Shown in pieces: positions 36,242-46,251 of a DNA stretch of 64,000 bases; positions within the stretch are counted from its first letter, which is position 1, and every line of letters begins with the position of its first letter. The notes under the pieces are model-generated. The model did no database searches. It worked only from the letters and a program-made list of their open reading frames with translations, and was not told the DNA's origin. Origin of the DNA: Bacteroidales bacterium (GTDB lineage Bacteria > Bacteroidota > Bacteroidia > Bacteroidales > Lentimicrobiaceae); assembly GCA_016788045.1 (NCBI GenBank), contig JAEUTG010000015.1, positions 105,036-169,035 of the forward strand, in the 5' to 3' direction. Made by a program: the position numbers and the translations under genes.

Positions 36242-39025
36242 ATGGATTACAACTTCAGGGAAATCGAAAAAAAGTGGCAGAAGGCCTGGGCTGAAAACAA
36301 AACCTACAAAACGGAAATTGATCACAGCAAACCGAAGTTCTATGTGCTGGATATGTTCCCCTATCCTTCGGGAGCAGGCTTGCATGTAGGTCACCCGCTG
36401 GGTTACATCGCCTCGGATATTTACGCCCGTTACAAGCGGTTGAAGGGGTTCAATGTGCTGCATCCGATGGGTTACGATGCCTATGGGCTCCCTGCTGAAC
36501 AGTATGCCATTCAGACTGGAACACACCCGGCTGTTACCACAGAGAAAAACATCGCCCGTTACCGTGAACAGCTTGATAAAATCGGCTTTTCGTACGACTG
36601 GGACCGCGAGGTGCGTACCAGCGACCCTGCCTATTACAAATGGACTCAATGGACTTTTATCCGTCTCTTTGGCTCCTGGTACAACAAGGATTCCAACAAA
36701 GCCGAGGCTGTTGATAAACTCACAGAGATTTTCAGGCTTTCGGGAAATAGCGGAGTGAATGCTGCCTGTTCCGAAACACACGTATTTACTGCAGAAGAAT
36801 GGAACTCCATGAACGAAAGGGAGCAACAGGAACTGCTGATGAATTACCGTCTGGCTTACCTCGCCGACACCATGGTGAACTGGTGTCCTGCCCTGGGCAC
36901 GGTACTGGCCAACGATGAAGTAAGCGAAGGGTTCTCCGTACGCGGCGGACACCCGGTAGAACGCAAATCGATGAAACAATGGCTGCTGCGCATTACTGCC
37001 TACAGCGACCGCCTGCTCGAGGGTCTCGACCGCATCGATTGGTCTGAATCACTCAAGGATATTCAGCGCAACTGGATTGGCCGTTCCGAAGGCTGTTCAG
37101 CACAATTCGCCCTGAAAAATACAGAGAAACAGCTTGAAATCTTTACCACGCGCGCCGATACGATGTTCGGAGTCACGTTTATGGTACTCGCCCCGGAGCA
37201 TCCCTATGTCGCAGAAATCACCACCCCGGAATGCCGTGCGAAGGTTGAAACCTATGTTAACTGGGCTAAAAACCGCTCTGAAAGGGAGCGTATGGCAGAA
37301 GTGAAAAAGGTAAGTGGAGAATTTACAGGTGCTTATGCCATCAACCCGCTGAGTGGGGAAGAAATCCCCGTATGGGTTGCCGACTATGTGCTGATGGGCT
37401 ATGGCACCGGAGCCATCATGGCGGTACCAGGTCACGACAGCCGCGACTTTGCCTTTGCACGCCATTTCGGGCTTCCCATACGCCAGGTAGTATCCCGCAA
37501 AGGAGAAACACCGGTCGACCCATCGGAATGGGAAGAGTCGTACGACTCGAAAGAGGGCGTTATGATCAACAGCGGTTTCATCACCGGGCTGGAGGTGAAG
37601 GAAGCCATCACCTCCGCCATCCGCAGGGTGGAAGAGCTGGGAATCGGCTATGGGAAAGTAAACTACCGCCTCCGCGATGCCATTTTCAGCCGGCAACGCT
37701 ACTGGGGTGAGCCATTCCCTGTGTATTACAGGGATGGGATGCCTTATACCCTTACTGAGGATGAGCTTCCGCTCGAACTGCCCGAAATTGATGCCTACCT
37801 CCCCACCGAAACCGGGGAACCACCCCTGGCCCGTGCCAAAAACTGGGCTACGAAAGATGGTTATCCGCTGGAAACCAATACCATGCCTGGATTTGCCGGC
37901 TCAAGCGGATATTACCTCCGTTACATGGACCCCCGCAACACCACTGAATACTTCTCGAAAGAAGCCAACGAATACTGGCAGGATGTGGACTTATATATGG
38001 GAGGTGCCGAACACGCCACAGGCCACCTCATATACGCGCGCTTCTGGAATAAATTCCTGTTCGACCTGGGACTGACCGTTAAAGATGAGCCTTTTTCGAA
38101 ACTGATCAACCAGGGCATGATTCAGGGCCGGTCAAATTTCGTTTACCGCATCAGCGGAACCAATCAGTTTGTCAGTTACAACCTGCGCAAATCATACGAA
38201 ACTCAGCCCATTCACGTAGATGTGAACATGGTTCATAATGACATACTGGACATTGAAGCGTTTAAACAGTGGCAGCCTCAGTTTTCCGGTGCTGAATTCA
38301 TTCTGGAAGACGGTAAGTACCTCTGCGGCTGGGAAGTAGAGAAAATGTCAAAATCAAAGTACAATGTTCAGAACCCCGACGACCTGATCGGGAAGTATGG
38401 CGCCGACACCCTGAGGTTGTACGAGATGTTTCTCGGACCACTCGAACAGTCCAAACCCTGGGATACCAACGGGATTGAAGGGGTGTTCCGGTTCATCCGC
38501 AAACTCTGGAGACTGTATCACGATTTTGATAACAATTTTCTGGTCACCGAAGGACAACCCTCAGGACAGGAACTCAAGGTGCTGCACAAAACCATAAATA
38601 AGATTCAGGAAGATACCGAACGCTTTTCATTCAATACTGCTGTAAGTGCCTTTATGATCTGTGTGAATGAACTGAGCGAGCTTAAATGCAGCAACCGTCA
38701 AATCCTGAACGAACTCACCATCCTGATGGCCCCTTATGCCCCGCACATCGCCGAAGAGCTGTGGAGTCTGCTGGGAAATCAGGGAAGTGTTACTTTTGCA
38801 GAATTCCCTGTATACAATCCGGCTTACACCGTTGAAAATACCTTTAATTATCCCGTATCCTTCAACGGAAAACTGCGTTTTACGCTTGAACTGCCCTTGG
38901 GAATACCTGTTCCGGAAATCGAGAAGGCCGCCATTGCAGCGCCTGAAGCCGCTAAGTGGCTGGATGGCAAAACCCCGAAAAAGGTGATCGTGGTGCCCGG
39001 CAAAATCGTAAATGTGGTTGTTTAA
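36242..39025 (+). CDS. leuS: Leucyl-tRNA synthetase
   Basis: This 927-residue class I enzyme charges tRNA-Leu. HVGH lies at residues 48-51 and KMSKS at 701-705. The editing domain contains [18 protein letters not shown] and [17 protein letters not shown], which bind and hydrolyse mischarged amino acids. The length is slightly above the bacterial norm owing to insertions near 145-170 and 610-680. It has its own promoter. Confidence 0.97.
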   Translation: MDYNFREIEKKWQKAWAENKTYKTEIDHSKPKFYVLDMFPYPSGAGLHVGHPLGYIASDIYARYKRLKGFNVLHPMGYDAYGLPAEQYAIQTGTHPAVTTEKNIARYREQLDKIGFSYDWDREVRTSDPAYYKWTQWTFIRLFGSWYNKDSNKAEAVDKLTEIFRLSGNSGVNAACSETHVFTAEEWNSMNEREQQELLMNYRLAYLADTMVNWCPALGTVLANDEVSEGFSVRGGHPVERKSMKQWLLRITAYSDRLLEGLDRIDWSESLKDIQRNWIGRSEGCSAQFALKNTEKQLEIFTTRADTMFGVTFMVLAPEHPYVAEITTPECRAKVETYVNWAKNRSERERMAEVKKVSGEFTGAYAINPLSGEEIPVWVADYVLMGYGTGAIMAVPGHDSRDFAFARHFGLPIRQVVSRKGETPVDPSEWEESYDSKEGVMINSGFITGLEVKEAITSAIRRVEELGIGYGKVNYRLRDAIFSRQRYWGEPFPVYYRDGMPYTLTEDELPLELPEIDAYLPTETGEPPLARAKNWATKDGYPLETNTMPGFAGSSGYYLRYMDPRNTTEYFSKEANEYWQDVDLYMGGAEHATGHLIYARFWNKFLFDLGLTVKDEPFSKLINQGMIQGRSNFVYRISGTNQFVSYNLRKSYETQPIHVDVNMVHNDILDIEAFKQWQPQFSGAEFILEDGKYLCGWEVEKMSKSKYNVQNPDDLIGKYGADTLRLYEMFLGPLEQSKPWDTNGIEGVFRFIRKLWRLYHDFDNNFLVTEGQPSGQELKVLHKTINKIQEDTERFSFNTAVSAFMICVNELSELKCSNRQILNELTILMAPYAPHIAEELWSLLGNQGSVTFAEFPVYNPAYTVENTFNYPVSFNGKLRFTLELPLGIPVPEIEKAAIAAPEAAKWLDGKTPKKVIVVPGKIVNVVV

Positions 39026-39207
39026 GCGGGCTTGATATACAAACTGACAGCAGGCAGTCACCGGTGGTTGTCTTTGTGTTGAGCGCCCGCATTTGAAACT
39101 ATCCGGGATAGCGTGACTTTCAGCATGTTTTTGGATATATTGGAAGTCCTTTACTGCGTTTGTGTGCCTGGAATATTTTATTGTTGAACTCAGAGCCTTG
39201 TAATTTT

Positions 39208-40803
39208 ATGGCGCTATTCAGAAACAGATTGCTGCTGGTACTGGTTCTCTGGCTGATGCTCACCGCCATCAACATCAACAAGGCCTACCACATCGACGAT
39301 GCCTTTCACCTCGAGGCGGCCCTTTGGATCAAAGACCATCCGGCAACACCCATGTCGGGTCTGATTAACTGGAAGGATGCCCCCACACCCCTTTATACAC
39401 ACAACCAGCCTCCACTCTTCTTTTTCCTGCTGGCCCAGGTGATCAAGGTTACCGGCACCGGAGAAATTCCGCTTCACCTTTTCCTGTCAGTATTTACCTT
39501 TCTTGCGCTGTTTCTTTTTAACCGGCTCACCGAAGTGCTTAAACTTGTTAACGGCAGTTTTCTGCTCCTTCTGTTCGCTTTCAATCCGGCCATGGTGGTT
39601 AACCAGAACCTGATGACCGATGTACCATTGCTGGTAACTGTGCTGGCATCGGCCCTGTTTCTGCTGAAGGCTGTCGAAAGCATCAAAACGCGGAATTATT
39701 TTTTGTCAGCCCTGGTGGTCGGTTTTGGTTTACTGATCAAGTATTCGGTGCTTCCCCTGCTGGTGGTGATTGCACTGATCATTGCTTTCCGGCGCGACTT
39801 CAGATACCTGTGGGTTTTGGCAGTTCCCCTGGGAATGCTTGCCTCGTGGTCGGTGTGGAATCTGGCTGAATTTGGTTCCGTGCATTTCCTCGACCGGCCC
39901 CGAAGCGGTTTCCACATAAACCGGGTATGGTCGGTGATTTCAGTAACCGGTGCGTTGGCCTTGTTTTCCTTTTCGCTGACTCATATCCACAGATTCAGGG
40001 CCTTGCTGAGGTATCTGCTCTTTGGATTGTTCGCTGCTTTTCTGGTAATGATTCCGGTCGTTTTGTTTATTCAACCTTCCCAACCACTGATTTCGTTCAT
40101 ATTCAATATGTTGTTTGAGGTAAACGGACTGATCGTAGTCTTTTTACTTATCAGCTTCCTGATTTCCGGAATCCGGAGGGAGGGGTTTGTGGCCTACCTG
40201 AAAACAACAGAATTGATCATTGTGCTGTTCATTCTTTCCATCGGTGCGTTTATCCTGCTCTTTGCCCCGTTTATGGCCACCCGCCATATCCTGCTGATCC
40301 TGCCTTTTATCCTGCTGTATTCAGCTCCGGTGATAGAAACAGCTACCCGGGCCATGAACCGAACCTCCCTTGCTTTAACCATCGCGCTGGGAATTTTGCT
40401 GGGAATCTCCGACTATAAATTTGCCGGGTTTTACAGAAAAACTGCCGCACAATTCGTTCCTTCTGGGGATGCTGCAACCTGGTCGGCCGGGCACTGGGGC
40501 TGGCAATGGTACACCACACAGAACGGGGTAAAACAATACGAAACCGGATCAACCGCGGTAAAAGAGGGAGACCTGTTCATTTATCCGGCAAAAGTAGCGA
40601 AGCAGGAGTTTAAAGAGATTCTGGTGCTTGACACGATTCAGAAAATTTATGAGAAAGGGAATGTATTTACTTTTTTTTCAGGTAATTACAAAGCCAGTTT
40701 CTATTCCTCTGCCGTGAGGGTGGCCCCCTGGTGTTATTCACTGCGACCTGTTGATACCATTTATGTATGCAGGGTAACCGGAAACCACGGAACGGTAAAG
40801 TAA
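39208..40803 (+). CDS. GT-C family (PMT/GT39-like) glycosyltransferase
   Basis: This 531-residue integral membrane protein has about 11 helices. An early extracytoplasmic loop carries HIDDAFHLE (Asp30, Asp31), the acidic motif typical of GT-C transferases that use polyprenyl-phosphate sugars. THNQPPLFFFLLA and NQNLMTDVPLLV are further family-like features. Sugar and acceptor are unknown, and lipid or protein glycosylation at the inner membrane is inferred. The start at 39208 begins directly before the first helix. Confidence 0.78.
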   Translation: MALFRNRLLLVLVLWLMLTAININKAYHIDDAFHLEAALWIKDHPATPMSGLINWKDAPTPLYTHNQPPLFFFLLAQVIKVTGTGEIPLHLFLSVFTFLALFLFNRLTEVLKLVNGSFLLLLFAFNPAMVVNQNLMTDVPLLVTVLASALFLLKAVESIKTRNYFLSALVVGFGLLIKYSVLPLLVVIALIIAFRRDFRYLWVLAVPLGMLASWSVWNLAEFGSVHFLDRPRSGFHINRVWSVISVTGALALFSFSLTHIHRFRALLRYLLFGLFAAFLVMIPVVLFIQPSQPLISFIFNMLFEVNGLIVVFLLISFLISGIRREGFVAYLKTTELIIVLFILSIGAFILLFAPFMATRHILLILPFILLYSAPVIETATRAMNRTSLALTIALGILLGISDYKFAGFYRKTAAQFVPSGDAATWSAGHWGWQWYTTQNGVKQYETGSTAVKEGDLFIYPAKVAKQEFKEILVLDTIQKIYEKGNVFTFFSGNYKASFYSSAVRVAPWCYSLRPVDTIYVCRVTGNHGTVK

Positions 40804-40864
40804 GCAATCAGTCCGGTAATCCTGTTTGAAACCAGACCACCGGAAATCAGCAAAAAAAAGAGCC

Positions 40865-41305
40865 ATGATTCAGATCATCCGGTTTTCAGCATCAGACCTT
40901 TACCTCCGTAAACAAAGCCGGAAAATACGTTTTAAGGTATTTGTAGAAGAGCAGCATGTGCCCGAAGAACTGGAATACGATGAATTTGAGAACGAAGCGG
41001 TTCATTACCTTGTCGTACACAATACCCTGTCCGCAGCTACCTGCCGGTGGCGGCATACCCCGAAAGGAATAAAACTCGAACGCTTCGCGGTGCTGAAAGA
41101 CTTCCGGGGACAGGGGATAGGGGAGCTACTGGTAAAGCGGGTGCTTGAAGAGGTTGTCCCGTTGCAGAAAACGGTGTATCTGCATGCCCAGGAACAGGTA
41201 ACCGGATTTTATATGAGACTTGGATTTGAAGCATCGGGACCGGCATTCGATGAAGCCGGCATCCGGCATTTTTTCATGCAATATAAACCGGGTTCAGCTA
41301 AATGA
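40865..41305 (+). CDS. GNAT-family N-acetyltransferase
   Basis: This 146-residue protein has the acetyl-CoA-binding signature LKDFRGQGIGELLVKRV near residue 80. It is preceded by RFKVFVEEQHVPEELEYDEFE, characteristic of the YjcF/ElaA-like subgroup, with the VYLHAQEQVTGFYMRLGF block after it. The substrate is unknown. Its last codons overlap the end of the convergent PHP gene by 12 bases. Confidence 0.85.
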   Translation: MIQIIRFSASDLYLRKQSRKIRFKVFVEEQHVPEELEYDEFENEAVHYLVVHNTLSAATCRWRHTPKGIKLERFAVLKDFRGQGIGELLVKRVLEEVVPLQKTVYLHAQEQVTGFYMRLGFEASGPAFDEAGIRHFFMQYKPGSAK

Positions 41306-42142
41306 AACAGGTTTCCACGAGCCGTTGCTGAAATGGAAAATCTCACGATAGCCGCAGGATTGCAACGTTTTCTGTGCTTCATCAAATAAAAGGCTGATCT
41401 CTCCGGGCTGGTGTGCATCGCTGCTGATGGTAACCGGAACCCCGCGTTCGTGCAACAGCTGGAGGATGTATTCACCGGGGAAAAGACTCTCACTGCGCCC
41501 TTTGTAGATGCCCCGGGTATTCACTTCCACAATCACCCCTTTCTCTGCAATGAGTGCAACAGTTTCTTTTACCAGGCTGGTGTACCATTCATCCGATTCA
41601 TTAAACCAGCGACCCTGGTTGTGCATTTTTATCTTATCCAGATGCCCGACGATGTCAAACTCTTCATTCATAAGCATCTGGTTGATCTGGTGCCAGTAAG
41701 CAGAGACTCCTTTCCGGATATCACCGTCAAACAACTCTTTCAGGCCATCGTCATAAGTCTCACGCCTGGGGCCGTCGATAAACCAGAGTTTGTCGGGATG
41801 GCTGTTCCGCACAAGGTGCACACTCCCGATGATGTAATCGAGCCCAAGGTCTTTTTTCAGGGTCGAAAAACCGGTACTCATTCCGGGAATGTAATCGGCC
41901 TCCAGCGCCATCAGAATTTCAAGGTTCTGACTGAATTCCTTCTTCAACCGGCTGATTTCACGCGCATAGTCATGCTCGCGTCCCTGTTGCAATGCGAAGG
42001 TGTTTTCGAAGGGCAGCACGGAGTGTTCTGAGAAACCGAGGCTTGTAAAACCTTGTTCGATGGCTTCCTGTATGTAATTCAGCGGGGCGGAAGAGCCATC
42101 GGAGAAATGAGAATGGGTGTGGTAATTGGCCAGGATCTTCAT
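41294..42142 (-). CDS. hisK: Histidinol-phosphatase, PHP family
   Basis: This 282-residue metal-dependent phosphatase opens NYHTHSHFSDGS, with metal ligands His8 and His10. It continues with LGFSEHSV, ALEADYIPG, IGSVHLV, DIVGHLDKIK and VTISSDAHQPGEI, which supply the remaining ligands. This set matches PHP histidinol-phosphatases (HisK/HisJ type), step eight of histidine synthesis. No other his genes are near. It ends inside the convergent acetyltransferase gene. Confidence 0.88.
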   Translation of the reverse strand: MKILANYHTHSHFSDGSSAPLNYIQEAIEQGFTSLGFSEHSVLPFENTFALQQGREHDYAREISRLKKEFSQNLEILMALEADYIPGMSTGFSTLKKDLGLDYIIGSVHLVRNSHPDKLWFIDGPRRETYDDGLKELFDGDIRKGVSAYWHQINQMLMNEEFDIVGHLDKIKMHNQGRWFNESDEWYTSLVKETVALIAEKGVIVEVNTRGIYKGRSESLFPGEYILQLLHERGVPVTISSDAHQPGEISLLFDEAQKTLQSCGYREIFHFSNGSWKPVSFS

Positions 42143-42195
42143 CGGGTAGTGAGCATTTGTTCTGATTGATTTATAATTTGAATGCGGGAGTGTTC

Positions 42196-43464
42196 TCAGG
42201 CTTTTTCAGTCTGCACCTGAAACAGTGGATGATCAGATCCGACAACCAGGTAAACCTTATCACCCCTTCTCAGGGTTTCTTTCACCGGTATGGAGCAGTG
42301 ATCACCTTTTACAGCCGTCTGAACTTCCTTAAGGTCTACACGTATTTCCTGCAACCGGCTTTCGTAGGCCCCGGTGGTCGGACCAATTACCAGGATTTCA
42401 TCACCCACAGAAACAGAATGTGTTTCAACCTTGATTTCAGCAACATTCAGTTTGTTGAAAAAGTTCACCACTTTCCCGACATACACTTTTTTATGCGTTG
42501 CCTGCGATCCGTAGCGTTCCGACCATTCACCGGTTTTCTCACCCAGATAATAACCACCCCAGAATCCACGGTTATAAACCCTGTTAACCTCGGCGGTCCA
42601 GGTTTCAACATTCTCTCTGGTGTATTGTTTCTGTTGCCAGGCTTCCACGGCTTTGTGATAGGTGCGGGTAACCGTTTTAACGTACTCTGCTGAACGGCCG
42701 CGGCCCTCGATTTTCAGCACGGTAACCCCGGCATCAAGCAGACGGTCGAGAACCGGAAGGGTCATCAGGTCTTTGGGCGACATGATGTACTTGTTGTCAA
42801 CCTCCAGTTCTATCTGGTTGTCGGCATCTTTAACATTGTAGGCACGGCGGCAGGGCTGCATGCAGGCGCCCCGGTTGGCAGATGAGTTGAAGTTGTCGAG
42901 GCTGATGTAGCATTTACCGCTCACCGCCATGCAAAGAGCCCCGTGTACAAACACTTCTATCTGCACCGGTTTCCCTGAAGGTCCTGATATCTGCTGTTCC
43001 CTGATGGCCCGGGTGATGGCTGCAATCTGACTGATATTCAGTTCCCGCGCCAGCACCATCACATCGGCGTACCTTGAGTAAAACCTCACGGCTTCTATGT
43101 TGGTGATGTTGCACTGGGTAGAAATATGGATTTCAACGCCTTTGGAAAGGGCATACTCAAGCACCGAAAGATCGGAAGCAATGATGGCTGTAACACCGCT
43201 TTCTTTGGCCAGATCCACCATTTGACGCATCACCGGCAGTTCCTCATCGTAAATGATGGTGTTGAGGGTGAGGTAAGACTTTACGCCATTTTCACGGCAG
43301 ATTGTGGTGATCTGCCGGATGTCGTCGGGCGAAAAATTGCTCGACGAGCGGGCACGCATGTTCAGTTGTCCGGCCCCGAAATATACCGACCCGGCCCCTC
43401 CCTGAATGGCCGCCATCAGCGAATCGAACGACCCGGCGGGCGACATGATTTCTATTTCAGGCAT
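42196..43464 (-). CDS. U32-family protein (TrhP/YegQ-like)
   Basis: This 422-residue protein has the U32 fold: IEIMSPAGSFDSLMAAIQGGA at the start, ARELNISQI, EVFVHGALCMAVSGKC (about 165-180) and the second cysteine cluster RGACMQPCRR (about 195-204). These Cys can hold a 4Fe-4S cluster in U32 members. The C-terminal beta-barrel is present. E. coli relatives act in RNA hydroxylation (TrhP on tRNA, RlhA on 23S rRNA), and tRNA hydroxylation is the favoured role here. A -7 box lies 17 bases upstream. Confidence 0.85.
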   Translation of the reverse strand: MPEIEIMSPAGSFDSLMAAIQGGAGSVYFGAGQLNMRARSSSNFSPDDIRQITTICRENGVKSYLTLNTIIYDEELPVMRQMVDLAKESGVTAIIASDLSVLEYALSKGVEIHISTQCNITNIEAVRFYSRYADVMVLARELNISQIAAITRAIREQQISGPSGKPVQIEVFVHGALCMAVSGKCYISLDNFNSSANRGACMQPCRRAYNVKDADNQIELEVDNKYIMSPKDLMTLPVLDRLLDAGVTVLKIEGRGRSAEYVKTVTRTYHKAVEAWQQKQYTRENVETWTAEVNRVYNRGFWGGYYLGEKTGEWSERYGSQATHKKVYVGKVVNFFNKLNVAEIKVETHSVSVGDEILVIGPTTGAYESRLQEIRVDLKEVQTAVKGDHCSIPVKETLRRGDKVYLVVGSDHPLFQVQTEKA

Positions 43465-43480
43465 TCAATTTATTTTTCCG

Positions 43481-43488
43481 CAAAAATA
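43481..43488 (-). promoter_or_regulatory. -7 box of the U32 gene
   Basis: CAAAAATA on the plus strand gives TATTTTTG on the minus strand. Confidence 0.55.
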
Positions 43489-43610
43489 GCTGTTTTAAGC
43501 TTTGGGTAGAATGAATCTAAATTATGGGCTATCAATCATTGATTTTACTGAAATGTTGTGAATTCGGATCCCTGAACCAATGTATATCAGGATTTTAATG
43601 AGTAGTATCC

Positions 43611-46250
43611 CTACAACTGACGTATCAGTTCTTTAGCTTTTTCCGCAGTAAAGGCTCCGTTTACTGATTTTTTATCAAAAATCATGAAGTAAAAGAAATC
43701 TCTCCCCGCCAGTTCTGCCCATTTATTGCCCAAACGGCACTTTGCTGCACTGTCAGAGTTGTCACGGTCATCACCCTTTGTTTCAATAACAATAATTTTT
43801 CCTGATCTCGTCACAACAATAAAATCCGGGTAATGATTAGATTTAAAACCATTTATGGAAAAACCTTTGCCACGGCCCAGATTGCGGTGCCAGAAGGCAA
43901 TATTCGGCAGGCTGGCAAGTGAGGTAATTACAGAGGTTTCAAAGTTATTCATCTGGCCTTCCCGTTCGTATAAAGAGTTTCCGATTGAAGCCCCCAAAAG
44001 CCCGGGCACAATCATATCAGGAAATGACCATGACGGTTCTGTAATTACCTTTCCTACGGTAACCATGTCATTAAAACAACCTTCTGCGTGGTTGTCGGCA
44101 TGTAACCTGATCTTCGCCTTTATCTTGTCAGAATAACTCCATTTTCTGACAAGAATATCCCGTAGCTGTTCAGCATTCAGCTGGCTGATAATTCTTTCTA
44201 CATAATTTCTTATTTCCTGATCCGGAATCGGATACAGATCGCCGACAATCTGAACAATCTGATGTGCAACATCTTTTACCTGTTTTTCCTTTGGCTTTGC
44301 AAGTATGTAATCGATAATAGGATCCTTAACCTGCTCATCTTCAATTTTTGTAAAGCGGGGTGCATATTCATCATTCCGCAACTGCTCGATATCAACCTTA
44401 TATAAATCGGATTCAATCTGGTCAAAGTCAATCTTTGAATCTTCATTACTGAGCTTAAAATTTCTGAGTAATGATTCCTGATTTAACCGGACTTTACCCG
44501 TTCCGAAAATATCACTTTGCGCCACCATCATGAAGAATTGCGGCAACTTAATATCAGCGGCTAAGGCCTTGTTTGAGTCAATAATCCTGTAGCGTTTCAC
44601 TTTGTCGCCCATCTCCTGAAAAATGTTTTCATCTGCCGCCTGCATACTTTGTGTTTCTATGATGGCCTCCATTTCCCTGTTTTGTACTTCGGCCATTTTT
44701 TCAATATCAGTAACAACGGCATGTTGTGTTTCCGGAATTGTGTTCTCTTCATTGTTGAAAATTATCCTTTCAGGATCAATTTCATCCGGAGCAGCCTTAT
44801 TCTCGTCCTGTTCCGGAAAAAGAAACGATTCAAGCGGTTTTTCGACAGCTATAGTGCTTTCCTCCGGAGGCATAACATTCTGTTGACGGTAATCTTTTTC
44901 GCTGAATCCGGAGTCCTGCAAAGCCCTGACTATGCTCTGCAACGTTTCGTTGAACTTCGCCGAGGCGGTAAGCACATATGAGACATTCAGCAATGGCGAC
45001 GAATGTTTCATAACATAAGGCTGTCGTAAAACACGGCCTAAAATCTGCTCCACATCTACAGCCGATGATTTATCAGCCAATGAGGCAAGAATATAAGCAA
45101 ACGGACAATCCCAGCCTTCCTTGAGTGCATTGATGGTAATAATATACCTGACCGGACACTCGCGTGAGCTCAGATCAATGCCCCTGAGCTCATCTTTTTC
45201 TGCAGTCTTGATTTTAATCTGATCCTCCGGTATTCCAACTTTTAACAACTGTTCCTTCAGCTTCTCAAAGGTGGTATTGTCTTCGCCTGTGCGTGGTTGA
45301 GCCTGAAAAAGGATAATCGGCCGGATGTATTTACCACCGGCTTTATCCTGCTCCATAGCCAGGGCTTCCAGCTTGCGCTGAAGGTGCAACGCGCTGTTGA
45401 TTACTTCCGTTTTATCGTGATGGTTATACACGATTACCGGGAGTTTAACCATGTGGTCTTTCTTCAGTTCGATGGCCGGAACCAGGCTGATGATGTTGCT
45501 GTTGTCCCTTGGCGTTGCGGTAAGGTCAAGCACAAACGAAGGATTCAACGCATTGAGCATATCCACACTCAGATCGCTTTCGGCATTGTGACTCTCGTCA
45601 ACGATCAATACCGGGTGCAGGCTTCTGATTACATTGATCAGCGCGGTGTCATCGGTATCGCCCAACAAGTGTGCCCTGCTCTTATACTGGCCTGCAAATG
45701 GCGCCAACTGCCCGTTTTCCTGATATACCTTCCGGTCTTCCTTGTTGCGCGCCCTGAGACTTGAAAAACTCATGACAACTATGGTTAACTGCTCATTAAC
45801 TACAGAAGGGCTGAAGTTGGAACCCTGCAGGAGGTCTTTCTTCTCATACACTTCAACGCGATGGTTGAAAAGGCTGTCGAGTTTTTGTCTGTAGGGATGG
45901 TCCGGATTGCTCAGGTTGCTTACGGTTTGATCGAGCAGGTTACTCCAGGGGACCAGCCACACAACAAACCGAGGCATATCGCTGGTATAGGCTGAGAAAA
46001 TAGTGTGTAAGGCATTGCAGGCGATAAAGGTTTTCCCTCCCGCGGTGGGCACTTTCATGCACACATGGGCCGCTTTCGGGATGGTATTTTTATACGGCTG
46101 CATGCCGGTACCATTCAGCGGGTTGTAAGGCCCGATGCGGTCTTCCCAGAACCGGTTGAATGCCACATCGGTTTTATTGTACCGCTGCACATAGCTGAGA
46201 TAGATTTCAAGGTCTTTGACAACCTTCTGCTGATAGCTTTTCAGTTCCAT
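43611..46250 (-). CDS. res: Type III restriction enzyme, Res subunit
   Basis: This 879-residue protein combines a superfamily 2 helicase/translocase and a nuclease. Walker A is PTAGGKT (68-74), the DEAH-type box is DESH (218-221), LTATPRD forms motif III and QILGRVLRQPY motif VI. The C-terminal PD-(D/E)xK nuclease has Asp809 (YPDFIVV) and Glu823-Thr-Lys825. It works with the Mod subunit to cut unmethylated foreign DNA. Its start lies one base after the mod stop, so the two are translated from one message. All motifs are intact, so it is probably active. Confidence 0.93.
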   Translation of the reverse strand: MELKSYQQKVVKDLEIYLSYVQRYNKTDVAFNRFWEDRIGPYNPLNGTGMQPYKNTIPKAAHVCMKVPTAGGKTFIACNALHTIFSAYTSDMPRFVVWLVPWSNLLDQTVSNLSNPDHPYRQKLDSLFNHRVEVYEKKDLLQGSNFSPSVVNEQLTIVVMSFSSLRARNKEDRKVYQENGQLAPFAGQYKSRAHLLGDTDDTALINVIRSLHPVLIVDESHNAESDLSVDMLNALNPSFVLDLTATPRDNSNIISLVPAIELKKDHMVKLPVIVYNHHDKTEVINSALHLQRKLEALAMEQDKAGGKYIRPIILFQAQPRTGEDNTTFEKLKEQLLKVGIPEDQIKIKTAEKDELRGIDLSSRECPVRYIITINALKEGWDCPFAYILASLADKSSAVDVEQILGRVLRQPYVMKHSSPLLNVSYVLTASAKFNETLQSIVRALQDSGFSEKDYRQQNVMPPEESTIAVEKPLESFLFPEQDENKAAPDEIDPERIIFNNEENTIPETQHAVVTDIEKMAEVQNREMEAIIETQSMQAADENIFQEMGDKVKRYRIIDSNKALAADIKLPQFFMMVAQSDIFGTGKVRLNQESLLRNFKLSNEDSKIDFDQIESDLYKVDIEQLRNDEYAPRFTKIEDEQVKDPIIDYILAKPKEKQVKDVAHQIVQIVGDLYPIPDQEIRNYVERIISQLNAEQLRDILVRKWSYSDKIKAKIRLHADNHAEGCFNDMVTVGKVITEPSWSFPDMIVPGLLGASIGNSLYEREGQMNNFETSVITSLASLPNIAFWHRNLGRGKGFSINGFKSNHYPDFIVVTRSGKIIVIETKGDDRDNSDSAAKCRLGNKWAELAGRDFFYFMIFDKKSVNGAFTAEKAKELIRQL

Positions 46251-46251
46251 A

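Noticed and set aside
36176..36979. Minus-strand 267-codon frame
   Set aside because: Antisense to the start of leuS, which has intact class I synthetase motifs.
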